Part shown: positions 22,523 to 39,784 of the stretch, piece by piece
How the letters are laid out: every line of letters starts with the position of its first letter
Numbering within the stretch: the first letter of the stretch is position 1
Source of the DNA: CAWIMX01 sp963837345
GTDB lineage: Bacteria; Acidobacteriota; Vicinamibacteria; Vicinamibacterales; CAVVIG01
Assembly (NCBI GenBank): GCA_963837345.1
Contig: CAWIMX010000001.1
Location: 1 to 64,000, forward strand
Direction: 5' to 3'
DNA: 64,000 nucleotides
The notes under the pieces: model-generated
Seen by the model: the letters and a program-made list of their open reading frames with translations, nothing else
Database searches by the model: none
What the model was told of the DNA's origin: nothing
Made by a program: the position numbers and the translations under genes

Positions 22523-22534
22523 GAAGGAGTGCTC

Positions 22535-22858
22535 ATGCGCCTCAGAATTGAAGGCGGCACGGCCCGCCTGGATGAGCCGTCTCTCTGCGTGTCGTGCCGG
22601 CATGCACTCATCGCTCGCGGCAGGAGCCTGCGCGATGAAATCGTCGAGTGCGGCCGCCTGTCGGAGCCCCACAATCGCATCCGCTTCGATGTGACGTCCT
22701 GCAGCGGCTACGTGAATCGGTGCCACGACACGCTCAGCGGCATGGAAAGCGTCGCCTGGATCCTCAGATCCGATCCCAAGCGCAACGCCGTTGGCTTCGT
22801 GAGGGCGGCCCAATTGAAGCCCCACGAGCGCTACGTTCTGCCAGACGATCTGTACTAG
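22535..22858 (+). CDS. Small conserved-looking protein beside rpoC
   Basis: A 107-residue protein started at ATG 22535 with GGAAGGAG 8 bases upstream. It opens MRLRIEGGTARLDEPSLCVS, has a Cys pair (CVSC) followed by RHALIARGRSLRDEIVEC, and two further cysteines (SCSGYVNRC) in the middle, so it may bind a metal. No family name is known to me. It is divergent from intI and convergent with rpoC, ending about 65 bp from the rpoC terminator. It is probably part of the ancestral chromosome rather than the integron. Confidence 0.6.
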   Translation: MRLRIEGGTARLDEPSLCVSCRHALIARGRSLRDEIVECGRLSEPHNRIRFDVTSCSGYVNRCHDTLSGMESVAWILRSDPKRNAVGFVRAAQLKPHERYVLPDDLY

Positions 22859-22921
22859 CAGCGGACCGTCCGCGGCGGCCGGGCGGGACGGCGGCCGAGC
22901 AGGGGCTGCGTGAGGGTACAG

Positions 22922-22952
22922 AAAAAGGGCGGGCACCTTTCGGCACCCGCCC
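22922..22952 (-). terminator. Intrinsic terminator after rpoC
   Basis: The stem GGGCGGG...CCCGCCC (22927-22952) with an inner partly paired loop is followed on the minus strand by TTTTT (22926-22922). It lies about 115 bp past the rpoC stop and would end the long rpoBC transcript. Confidence 0.75.
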
Positions 22953-23020
22953 TCTCTCGACATCGTGACGGGTTCCGAGTTCCTCAGTTCCCGGCTTGCC
23001 ACCGCCCCAGCTCGCCGTTT

Positions 23021-23056
23021 TTCGTTCCAGTTCCCCAGTTCCCCAGTTCCCCAGCT
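23021..23056. repeat. Short tandem repeat after rpoC
   Basis: The 9-bp unit CAGTTCCCC is repeated about three times (roughly 23030-23056), with related CAGTTCC text just before. It lies between the rpoC stop and its terminator and has no coding sense. Confidence 0.55.
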
Positions 23057-23067
23057 CTTCCTCGCCT

Positions 23068-27270
<4,203 letters not shown>

Positions 27271-27274
27271 CTAT

Positions 27275-31558
<4,284 letters not shown>

Positions 31559-31702
31559 CGTCAAAAGATCCTCGGGATTCGAGGTTGCCCGGCCGGCATT
31601 CGTGGTGTCGAACGCGCCCGGGACCCCGGCCTATCTACGCGATGAGCGAGCGCAGGACGGAGGGCGCGGCCACACCAGGACCGGCGACTCCGTCCCCAAT
31701 CC

Positions 31703-32092
31703 CTACTTGACCTCGACCTTGGCGCCAACCTCTTCGAACTTCTTCTTGATCGCGGCCGCCTCGTCCTTCGACACGCCCTCCTTGATGGCCTTGGGCGCGC
31801 TCTCCACCAGATCCTTGGCTTCCTTCAGGCCCAGGCTGGTGATCTCGCGGACGACCTTGATCACGTTGATCTTGTTGCCGCCGATTTCCGTCAGCGTCAC
31901 GGTGAATTCGGTCTTCTCCTCGGCGGCCGCCGCGGCGCCCGCGCCGGCCATCATGCCGGGCATCGCCATCGGCATCGCCGCCGCAGCCGAGACCCCGAGC
32001 TCCTGCTCCAGCGTCTTCACGAGCTGCGACAGCTCCAGCACGCTGATTCCTTTGATGTAATCGACGACCTGCTGCTGCGTGACTTCGGCCAT
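31703..32092 (-). CDS. rplL: Ribosomal protein bL12 (L7/L12)
   Basis: A 129-residue ribosomal stalk protein. The N-terminal dimerisation region (residues 1-35, VVDYIKGISVLELSQLVKTL) is followed by an Ala/Gly-rich hinge (AGAGAAAAAEEKTEF). The globular domain contains KINVIKVVREITSLGLKEAK and VESAPKAIKEGVSK, which recruit elongation factors. Start ATG 32092. It is downstream of rplJ with a gap of about 170 bp that contains a GC-rich hairpin. Confidence 0.97.
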   Translation of the reverse strand: MAEVTQQQVVDYIKGISVLELSQLVKTLEQELGVSAAAAMPMAMPGMMAGAGAAAAAEEKTEFTVTLTEIGGNKINVIKVVREITSLGLKEAKDLVESAPKAIKEGVSKDEAAAIKKKFEEVGAKVEVK

Positions 32093-32145
32093 GGTGTGCT
32101 CTCTCTTTTCTCACTGGCGATGGAACGCCACCGCTTTTCCCTATT

Positions 32146-32170
32146 GCGCCGGGGCCCCACCCCCGGCGCG
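32146..32170 (-). repeat. GC-rich intergenic hairpin, copy 1
   Basis: GCGCCGGGGCCCCACCCCCGGCGCG folds into a 9-bp stem with a 5-base loop. It lies in the rplJ-rplL gap and matches copies at 34149 and 34250. Confidence 0.6.
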
Positions 32171-32260
32171 TTGCTCGGCGCCTTCGCGCCTCGCAACAGC
32201 GCAAGGCTGCCGCTCTTACCAGGATGTCGGGACGCCCTGCCGATCCCGACTCCCCAATCC

Positions 32261-32785
32261 CTATTCGGCCCGCTTCCGCTCCGCCTGCGCCAGCACGCTC
32301 ATCAGGTCGCGCGGCACCGCGTTCAGCACCCGGACGAACTGCGTCATCGGCCCCTGCATCACATACAGCAACCTCGCCAGCAGCTCCTCGCGGCCGGGCA
32401 ACGCCGCCAGCTCGCCTACCGTCGCCGCCGCCACCGGCTGCCTCTGCACCACCGCCGCCTTGATCACCACGGCGGGCGCCGTTTTCGCGAACGTCACGAG
32501 CGTCTTCGCGAGCGCCACCGGATCGCTCCCGGTGTAGGCGACCGCGGTCGTGCCTTCGAAATACTGCAGCAGCGGCTCGAACGTCGTGCCCTTGAGCGCC
32601 CGGCGCGCGAGCGTGTTCTTGACCACCTTGTAAGTGGCCTTCACGGCGCGCAGCTGTCGTCTGAGCTCGGTCACCTGCGGCACGTTGATCCCGCGGTAGT
32701 CGATCAGAATGGCGCTGTCGGAGCCCTTGAAGGCCTCTTCGAGCCGCTGCAGTTCCAGTTCCTTGTCCGCTCTGCTGACCGCCAT
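32261..32785 (-). CDS. rplJ: Ribosomal protein uL10
   Basis: A 174-residue protein that anchors L7/L12 dimers to the ribosome. The start AVSRADKELELQRLEEAFKG and the core AILIDYRGINVPQVTELRRQ, VKNTLARRALKGT match the family. The C-terminal helix (ALPGREELLARLLYVMQGPM) binds bL12. Its ATG (32783-32785) overlaps the rplA stop by one base (TGATG), so the two are translationally coupled. Confidence 0.96.
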   Translation of the reverse strand: MAVSRADKELELQRLEEAFKGSDSAILIDYRGINVPQVTELRRQLRAVKATYKVVKNTLARRALKGTTFEPLLQYFEGTTAVAYTGSDPVALAKTLVTFAKTAPAVVIKAAVVQRQPVAAATVGELAALPGREELLARLLYVMQGPMTQFVRVLNAVPRDLMSVLAQAERKRAE

Positions 32786-33492
32786 CAGTGTTTCACCAGC
32801 GCATCCACGTGCGACGTGTCGATGCGCACGCCAGGGCCCATCGTCGACGACACGGTGACGCTCTTCAGATACTTGCCCTTCGCCGCCGAGGGCTTCGCGC
32901 GAACGATGCTGTCGACGAGGGCGTGGACATTGGCAATCAGGCTGTCGGCCGCGAACGACGTCTTGCCGACCGGCGCGTGGATAATGCCCGTCTTGTCGAC
33001 GCGAAACTCGACCTTGCCGGCCTTGATCTCGCGGACGGCCTTGGCGATGTCCGCCGTGACCGTGCCGGTCTTCGGGTTCGGCATCAGGCCGCGCGGCCCG
33101 AGCACCTTGCCGAGCCGTCCGACGGCCCGCATCATGTCGGGCGTCGCGACGACGGCGTCGAAGTCCATGAAGCCGCCCTGGATCTTCTCCACCATCTCCT
33201 CGCCCCCTACGACGTCGGCGCCCGCGTCACCGGCTTCCTTCTGCTTCTCGCCGGCGGCAATCACCAGCACGCGCTTGCTCTTGCCGAGGCCGTGCGGCAG
33301 CACCACCGTGCCGCGCACCATCTGGTCGGCGTGCTTCGGATCCACGCCCAACCGGAGCGACAATTCGACGGTTTCGTCGAACTTCGCGTATTTCACCTTC
33401 TGCACGAGCGGAATCGCCTCCTCGATCGTGTACGACCGATCGGCGGCGATCTGCGCGCGCGCGGCGGTGAACTTCTTCCCGCGACTGCGCAT
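32785..33492 (-). CDS. rplA: Ribosomal protein uL1
   Basis: A 235-residue protein of the L1 stalk. Start ATG 33492 (MRSRGKKFTAARAQI) is chosen; an open frame continues upstream into the rplK gap without family similarity. The signature RGLMPNPKTGTVT is present near residue 130, with FRVDKTGIIHAPVGKTSF after it. uL1 also acts as a translational repressor of its own operon in other bacteria. It is followed by rplJ with a one-base overlap. Confidence 0.97.
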   Translation of the reverse strand: MRSRGKKFTAARAQIAADRSYTIEEAIPLVQKVKYAKFDETVELSLRLGVDPKHADQMVRGTVVLPHGLGKSKRVLVIAAGEKQKEAGDAGADVVGGEEMVEKIQGGFMDFDAVVATPDMMRAVGRLGKVLGPRGLMPNPKTGTVTADIAKAVREIKAGKVEFRVDKTGIIHAPVGKTSFAADSLIANVHALVDSIVRAKPSAAKGKYLKSVTVSSTMGPGVRIDTSHVDALVKH

Positions 33493-33547
33493 GTGTCTGT
33501 CTCCCGTGGTGCCAACGGGCCCGACGGCCCTCCCACATTCATTACTC

Positions 33548-33571
33548 GTCGCGGGGCCCCACCCCCGCGAC
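33548..33571 (-). repeat. GC-rich intergenic hairpin, related copy
   Basis: GTCGCGGGGCCCCACCCCCGCGAC pairs over 9-10 bases around the same central motif as the other copies but with altered outer bases. It lies in the rplK-rplA gap. Confidence 0.55.
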
Positions 33572-33693
33572 CCGTGCCTTCGCCGGCGCTCGCCGGCTTG
33601 GCCTTGCTCCCAACGACGGCCCGCTTTGAGCCGCTTTCTGCGTCGGCCGGCCCTGACCATTCGCGACCCGTGCCTGTGCCGACGCCCGCCGTC

Positions 33694-34125
33694 TTACGCC
33701 TCTCCAATCACATCCAGTCCCATCGAACGCGCCGTGCCGGCGACGGTTTTCACCGCGGCGTCGAGCGACTCGCAGTTCAGATCCGGCATCTTCAGCTTCG
33801 CGATGTCCTCGACCTGCTTCGTCGTGACGGTGCCCACCTTGGCCTTGTTCGGTTCGGCGGATCCCTTCGCGATGTTCGCGGCGCGCTTCAGCAGCACGGC
33901 CGCCGGCGGCGTCTTCGTGATGAAGCTGTAGGACCGGTCCGCGTAGATGGTGACGACGACGGGGATGATGAGGCCCTCGTCTTTCGCCGTCTTCGCGTTG
34001 AAGTTCTTGCAGAAGTCCATGATGTTGATGCCCTGCGGACCGAGTGCGGTCCCCACGGGCGGGGCCGGCGTCGCCTTGCCGGCCGCAATCTGGAGCTTCA
34101 CCATTGCCTGGACTTTTTTCGACAT
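33694..34125 (-). CDS. rplK: Ribosomal protein uL11
   Basis: A 143-residue protein of the GTPase-associated centre. The start SKKVQAMVKLQIAAGKATPA, PPVGTALGPQGINIMDFCKN is nearly invariant in bacteria. The C-terminal part (VEDIAKLKMPDLNCESLDAA) binds 23S rRNA. It follows nusG with a gap of about 185 bp holding two copies of the intergenic hairpin. Confidence 0.97.
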   Translation of the reverse strand: MSKKVQAMVKLQIAAGKATPAPPVGTALGPQGINIMDFCKNFNAKTAKDEGLIIPVVVTIYADRSYSFITKTPPAAVLLKRAANIAKGSAEPNKAKVGTVTTKQVEDIAKLKMPDLNCESLDAAVKTVAGTARSMGLDVIGEA

Positions 34126-34148
34126 GATCCGTGTCTACATTCTTCACT

Positions 34149-34174
34149 GGCGCCGGGGCCCCACCCCCGGCGCG
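34149..34174 (-). repeat. GC-rich intergenic hairpin, copy 2
   Basis: GGCGCCGGGGCCCCACCCCCGGCGCG with flanking TTCACT and AACTGACG. Nearly identical, flanks included, to the copy at 34250. Confidence 0.65.
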
Positions 34175-34249
34175 AACTGACGCCGATGCCCTCGGCTCGG
34201 AGCCCCCTGGCTTCGCCTCGGCATGGCCGCAGGCGCCTTCCGCCTCACT

Positions 34250-34275
34250 GGCGCCGGGGCCCCACCCCCGGCGCG
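34250..34275 (-). repeat. GC-rich intergenic hairpin, copy 3
   Basis: Same 26-base palindrome as at 34149, with flanks CTCACT and AACCGACG. It lies about 35 bp past the nusG stop. Confidence 0.65.
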
Positions 34276-34310
34276 AACCGACGGCGACGCTCGCCCTCGG
34301 ATCCGGTCAA

Positions 34311-34853
34311 CTAGATCTTCTCCACCTGCAGGAAGTCCAATTCGACTGGCGTCGACCGCCCGAAGATCGTCACCATCACCTTCAGCGTGTTCTTGTCGAG
34401 GTTCACCTCGTCGACCACGCCGTTGAAGCTGGTGAACGGCCCCTCGTTGATGCGCACCTGCTCGCCCTTCTCGAACATGTACTTCGGCTTCGGCTTCTCG
34501 GCGGCCGTCTTCACCTGCTCGAGGATCTGATCGACTTCGTCTTTCGTGAGGGGCGTCGGCTTGGCGCCCGCGCCGACGAACCCGGTGACTTTCGGCGTGT
34601 TCTTCACCACGTGCCACGCGTCGTCGGACATCGTCATCTCGACGAGGATGTAGCCCGGGAAGAACCGCTTCGCGCTCACCACCTTCCGCCCGCCGCGCAT
34701 CTCGACGACGTCCTCGGTGGGTATGAGGACCTCGCCGATCTCAGTCTGCAGCCCGTAGGCCTGCACCCGCTGCTTGAGCGAGTCGGCGACCTTCTTCTCG
34801 AACCCCGAGTAGGTGTGCACGATGTACCAGGATTTGGTCGCGACGTCGGTCAT
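34311..34853 (-). CDS. nusG: Transcription antitermination factor NusG
   Basis: A 180-residue elongation factor that binds RNA polymerase and couples it to Rho or the ribosome. Start ATG 34853 overlaps the secE stop by 4 bp (ATGA). The NGN domain contains WYIVHTYSGFEKKVADSLKQ and KRFFPGYILVEMTMSDDAWH. The C-terminal KOW domain has GPFTSFNGVVDEVNLDKNTL. Full length. Confidence 0.96.
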   Translation of the reverse strand: MTDVATKSWYIVHTYSGFEKKVADSLKQRVQAYGLQTEIGEVLIPTEDVVEMRGGRKVVSAKRFFPGYILVEMTMSDDAWHVVKNTPKVTGFVGAGAKPTPLTKDEVDQILEQVKTAAEKPKPKYMFEKGEQVRINEGPFTSFNGVVDEVNLDKNTLKVMVTIFGRSTPVELDFLQVEKI

Positions 34854-35110
34854 GCCGGCCCCACCACGCCGAAGAATCTGAAGATCGCCTGAATCACCCG
34901 CAGCAGCACCTGGTCGAGGGTCCACAGGTACAGTCCGAAGAAGATCGACACGAGTATGACGATCACGGTCGTTGCATAGACTTCCTTGCGGGAGGGCCAG
35001 GTGACGCGCTTGAGCTCGTTGCGCACCTCACTCAGGAACAGCCGTGCGCGCTCGATGCGCCCGCCGGCCGCCTGCCGCATCTGATCAATCGTTGTCGTTT
35101 CGTCGGCCAT
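34850..35110 (-). CDS. secE: Preprotein translocase subunit SecE
   Basis: An 86-residue inner-membrane protein with a single C-terminal transmembrane segment (VIVILVSIFFGLYLWTLDQV, residues about 48-70). The conserved cytoplasmic helix ELKRVTWPSRKEVYATT before it contacts SecY. The short form is normal outside enterobacteria. It is followed by nusG with a 4-bp overlap, the usual secE-nusG pair. Confidence 0.95.
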   Translation of the reverse strand: MADETTTIDQMRQAAGGRIERARLFLSEVRNELKRVTWPSRKEVYATTVIVILVSIFFGLYLWTLDQVLLRVIQAIFRFFGVVGPA

Positions 35111-35184
35111 GCCCGTCCGGACCTTCCCTGGGTCTTCCGCGTCCCGTCCCGTTCAACTCCCCGTCGCCCCGCGACCCGAGGGGC

Positions 35185-35260
35185 TGGCAGGCCAGGAGGG
35201 AATCGAACCCCCAACCCCCGGTTTTGGAGACCGGTGCTCTGCCAATTGAGCTACTGGCCT
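35185..35260 (-). tRNA. tRNA-Trp (CCA)
   Basis: A complete cloverleaf on the minus strand: acceptor AGGCCAG pairs with CTGGCCT, the D arm is AGCTCAATTGGCAGAGC, the anticodon is CCA in GGTCTCCAAAACC, the T arm is GGGGGTTCGATTCCC. CCA is encoded at the end. It lies between rpmG and secE. Confidence 0.95.
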
Positions 35261-35310
35261 GTATCGTCGCGAGTCGCCAGTCGTCGGTCGCTCGCCGGTC
35301 GCCAGTCGCG

Positions 35311-35460
35311 CTACTTGCTCTCGCGATGCGGCGTGTGCTTCCGACAGTAGCGGCAGAACTTGCTCATCTCGAGGCGCTCGGTCGTGCGCTTCTTGTTCTT
35401 CGTCGTGCTGTAGTTGCGCCGCTTACATTCGGTGCAGGCCAGCGCGATGATGTCTCGCAT
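35311..35460 (-). CDS. rpmG: Ribosomal protein bL33
   Basis: A 49-residue protein, start ATG 35460, stop TAG 35311. It reads MRDIIALACTECKRRNYSTT, then KNKKRTTERLEMSKFCRYCR and KHTPHRESK. Both cysteine pairs (CTEC and CRYC) are present, so this is the zinc-binding form. It lies between tuf and tRNA-Trp in the usual order tuf-rpmG-trnW-secE-nusG. Confidence 0.93.
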   Translation of the reverse strand: MRDIIALACTECKRRNYSTTKNKKRTTERLEMSKFCRYCRKHTPHRESK

Positions 35461-35477
35461 GGTGTGATCCCGCCTTC

Positions 35478-36677
<1,200 letters not shown>

Positions 36678-36742
36678 GTCGTCTGCGTCCTCTGTGTGCT
36701 ATCGAGCCGTCGTCGTCTCGCGTCCTGCTGCCGGCCGAAGGC

Positions 36743-36818
<76 letters not shown>

Positions 36819-36942
36819 TGGTTCGTCGTCAGTCACAAGTCGCTAGTCGGTCGCACGTCGTCTGTCGTCAGCCCGTCGCAAGTCGTCGGGTCGCCCGGCC
36901 GGCCGGAGGCGCTCGGGGCGAGAGGTCCGCCGAGGCGAAGGC

Positions 36943-37017
36943 TGGAGCGGGAGACGGGGATCGAACCCGCGACCAACAGCTTGGAAGGCTGTGACTCTAC
37001 CACTGAGTTACTCCCGC
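36943..37017 (-). tRNA. tRNA-Gly (TCC)
   Basis: Acceptor GCGGGAG/CTCCCGC, D arm AACTCAGTGGTAGAGT, anticodon TCC in CAGCCTTCCAAGCTG, T arm CGGGTTCGATCCCCG, and encoded CCA. Confidence 0.95.
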
Positions 37018-37101
37018 CTCCGTGTCCCCTCGTTCCTGTCCATCGTCTGCGACGATCCACACCCGAATCCCCGACCTCGATCCCGAATGCCGGCCGTACG
37101 G

Positions 37102-37188
37102 TGGTGGCGAGGGGAGGATTCGAACCTCCGAAGCCGCTAGGGCGACAGATTTACAGTCTGCTGCGTTTGACCGCTTCGCTACCTCGCC
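37102..37188 (-). tRNA. tRNA-Tyr (GTA)
   Basis: Acceptor GGCGAGG with a class II long variable arm (CGCCCTAGCGGC region). The anticodon is GTA in CAGACTGTAAATCTG and the T arm is GGAGGTTCGAATCCTCC; CCA is encoded. Length of 87 bases fits a tyrosine tRNA. Confidence 0.95.
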
Positions 37189-37280
37189 AGCTATCTGTTG
37201 TGGATTGCGGTCGTTCGGCGCGATTGGTGCGGACCTTTCCCGAAAATTTGTCGTCTCCGGCGGCGCGACCAAAATGCCGT

Positions 37281-37357
37281 TGGAGCTGGCGAAGGGATTC
37301 GAACCCCCGACCGGCTGATTACAAATCAGCTGCTCTACCGGGCTGAGCTACGCCAGC
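37281..37357 (-). tRNA. tRNA-Thr (TGT)
   Basis: Acceptor GCTGGCG/CGCCAGC, D arm AGCTCAGCCCGGTAGAGC, anticodon TGT in CTGATTTGTAATCAG, T arm GGGGGTTCGAATCCC, and encoded CCA. It is the first gene of the Thr-Tyr-Gly-Thr-tuf cluster. Confidence 0.95.
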
Positions 37358-37453
37358 CAGACAAAAGATGGACTTTAGCACGACCCGTGCCATCCGTGCA
37401 ACTTCTTGTGGCGTGGACCGATGACTGCCATCAGCCCGGTCCGGCAACCTTTT

Positions 37454-37459
37454 ATTCTA
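37454..37459 (-). promoter_or_regulatory. Possible -10 box for the tRNA-tuf operon
   Basis: TAGAAT stands on the minus strand about 95 bp before tRNA-Thr(TGT), in the rlmB-tRNA gap. No convincing -35 is seen, so this is a weak call. Confidence 0.3.
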
Positions 37460-37479
37460 CACGAAACCGCACGGCTCGA

Positions 37480-38253
37480 TCATCCCTTTTCCGGCGATTT
37501 TGGCCCTCCTGGCCCCCGCTCGGCGGCCCGCCCACGCCCCCGCCGTTGCCGCACGGCCTCGAACAGCGCAATTGCCGCCGCCGCCGAGACGTTCAGGCTG
37601 GCCACCTGACCCCGCATCGGGATCGACACGAGCCAATCGCAACGGTCGCGCACCAGCCGCCGGAGCCCCGTGCCCTCGGCGCCCAGCACGATGGCCGTGG
37701 GCAAGGCATAGTCGACGTCGTCGTACGATCGGGGCGCGGCACCCGAGAGCCCGACCGTCCAGACCCCGGCCCGCTTCAGCTCGTCCAGCGCCCGCGCGAT
37801 ATTCACGACATTGACGATCGGCACGTGCGCGACGGCGCCGGCCGACGCCTTCGCGGCGGCGCCGCCGAGCGGCGCCGCGTGGCGGAGCTGCCGGACGACG
37901 GCGTCGGCGCCAGCCGCGTCGACGGTCCGCAGGATCGCGCCGACGTTCCTCGGATCCTCGATACCGTCGAGCACCACCAGGAGCGGCGGCCCCGAGCGTC
38001 CAGCCGCCACCTCCTCGAGCGACACGACGCCAGGCTCCGCCAGCTCTGCGGCCACGCCCTGATGCGCGCCGCCACGGGCGAGTCGATCAAGTTCGGCCGC
38101 GGGCACGCGGCGCACCACGACGTGCGCGCGCTCGGCCGCCTGGATCACCTCGCGGGCCCGGCCACCCGCCCGCTCGCTCACCCGGACCAGCGTCACGCGC
38201 GCCGGTCCGAGCTTGAGCGCCTCGAGCACCGGATTCGTCCCGTAGATCAGCAT
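37480..38253 (-). CDS. rlmB: 23S rRNA 2'-O-methyltransferase RlmB-like (SpoU family)
   Basis: A 257-residue enzyme of the SPOUT/TrmH class, which forms a knot that binds SAM and methylates a ribose in 23S rRNA. The start MLIYGTNPVLEAL (ATG 38253) is preferred over an upstream ATG. Motif 1 is LDGIEDPRNVGAILRTVDAA (residues about 106-125). Motif 2 is AIVLGAEGTGLRRLVRDRCD, and motif 3 is SIPMRGQVASLNVSAAAAI. It lies just after gltX and before the tRNA-tuf operon. It could also be a TrmH-type tRNA enzyme, but the N-terminal domain fits RlmB. Confidence 0.88.
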   Translation of the reverse strand: MLIYGTNPVLEALKLGPARVTLVRVSERAGGRAREVIQAAERAHVVVRRVPAAELDRLARGGAHQGVAAELAEPGVVSLEEVAAGRSGPPLLVVLDGIEDPRNVGAILRTVDAAGADAVVRQLRHAAPLGGAAAKASAGAVAHVPIVNVVNIARALDELKRAGVWTVGLSGAAPRSYDDVDYALPTAIVLGAEGTGLRRLVRDRCDWLVSIPMRGQVASLNVSAAAAIALFEAVRQRRGRGRAAERGPGGPKSPEKG

Positions 38254-38260
38254 CGCGTCG

Positions 38261-39784
38261 CTACGGCGTGACGCCGAGCGCCCCGGCAAACGCCAGCGCC
38301 CGCTCGCGGCAGCCGGCGATCGGCGGAAGACCGGCGCGCGCGTGCAGCTCGGCGCCGCGATCGATCGCGGGCACCGCCAGATCGAGCTCGGGCCCCTCGC
38401 TCCGGCCGGTGAGCGCTACGCGAATCGGATGGAACAAGGCTCGCCCTTTCTGGCCGGTGCGCGCCCGGACCTCGCTCGACGCGGCACGGAAGCGCTCGCG
38501 ATCGAGACGCGGTGCCGCGGCCAGCACCTCGGCGAGCGCCGACACCACCGCCCGGGCCCCCGCCGCCAGCATCTCGTCGCGAACACCGGCATCGTCGAGC
38601 GTCGCCTCGGGGGAATAGCGGAACAGAAACGCGAGACGCGCCGGCGCTTGATCGAGCCGATCCACCGACGACGCGACCATCGGCATCACCGACGCCAGAA
38701 AAGCCAGCCCCTCGGCGTCGGGCGCCACCTCGAACCCCGACGCGAGGAATTGCGGCACCGTCAGCTCGGCCAGGCGCCGCGGATCGGCCGTCTTCAAGTA
38801 GTGACGGTTCACCCAGGCGAGCTTCTCCTCGTCGAACACGCCGGCGCTGTGCCCGACGGCATCGAGGGAAAACCGCTGCGCGAGCTCGTCGACGGCCATC
38901 AGCTCCGCGTCGTCGTCGGTCGCGCCGCCCGAGATCCGGGGCGACCAGCCGAGCAGCGCCAGATAATTCACCAGCGCCTCCGGCAGATAGCCCCTGGTCC
39001 GGAACTCGGCCACCGACGTCGCGCCGTGCCGCTTGCTGAGCGGGCCGTGATCGGGCCCCAGCACGAGCGACAGGTGGGCGAAGACGGGGAGCTCGAAGCC
39101 AAGCGCCTCGTAGAGCAGCACCTGGCGCGGCGTGTTCGAGATGTGGTCTTCGCCGCGAACCACGTGGGTGATTTCCATGAGCGCGTCGTCCACCACGACG
39201 GCAAAGTTGTAGGCCGGGTGGCCGTCGGCGCGCACGATCACCGGGTCGCCGATCACGTCGGTTTCGAAGCGGACCGTGCCGCGCACGACGTCGTCGATCA
39301 CGATCTCGCCCTGGTCGGGCACGCGGAAGCGGATGGCGGGCGTCTCGCCCGCCGCCATGCGTGCGGCGGACTCCTCGCGGGAAAGGGCGCGGCAGGTGCC
39401 CGCATAGCGGGCCGGCCGGCCCTCCGCAATGGCTGTCACCCGATCGGCCTCGAGCTGCTCCGGCGTGCAGAAGCAGTGGTACGCCTGCTCGGCGGTGATG
39501 AGCTCGTGGGCGTAGGACCGGTACAGGTGCAGCCGCTCCGACGATCGATACGGTCCGCGCGGGCCGCCGACGTCGGGCCCCTCGTCCCAGTCGAGACCCA
39601 GCCATCGCAGATCGTCCAGAATCGCCTGCTCCGACGCGCGGGTGGAGCGCTCGACGTCGGTGTCTTCGATGCGGAGCACGAACGTGCCCTCGTCGCCCCG
39701 CGCGAGCAGCCAGTTGAAGAGCGCGGTGCGTGCGTTGCCGACGTGCAGATGTCCGGTCGGGCTGGGCGCGAAGCGAACTCTCAC
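38261..39784 (-). CDS. gltX: Glutamyl-tRNA synthetase
   Basis: A 507-residue class I tRNA synthetase. The start is GTG 39784, overlapping the ispDF stop (GTGA); the frame reads RVRFAPSPTGHLHVGNARTA, in which HLHVGN is the HIGH motif. The KMSKS-type motif appears as LSKRHGATSV near residue 245. Zinc-type cysteines occur in HCFCTPEQ. The anticodon-binding region follows. Some members also charge tRNA-Gln, and the presence of GatCAB in this organism cannot be judged here. Confidence 0.95.
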   Translation of the reverse strand: MRVRFAPSPTGHLHVGNARTALFNWLLARGDEGTFVLRIEDTDVERSTRASEQAILDDLRWLGLDWDEGPDVGGPRGPYRSSERLHLYRSYAHELITAEQAYHCFCTPEQLEADRVTAIAEGRPARYAGTCRALSREESAARMAAGETPAIRFRVPDQGEIVIDDVVRGTVRFETDVIGDPVIVRADGHPAYNFAVVVDDALMEITHVVRGEDHISNTPRQVLLYEALGFELPVFAHLSLVLGPDHGPLSKRHGATSVAEFRTRGYLPEALVNYLALLGWSPRISGGATDDDAELMAVDELAQRFSLDAVGHSAGVFDEEKLAWVNRHYLKTADPRRLAELTVPQFLASGFEVAPDAEGLAFLASVMPMVASSVDRLDQAPARLAFLFRYSPEATLDDAGVRDEMLAAGARAVVSALAEVLAAAPRLDRERFRAASSEVRARTGQKGRALFHPIRVALTGRSEGPELDLAVPAIDRGAELHARAGLPPIAGCRERALAFAGALGVTP

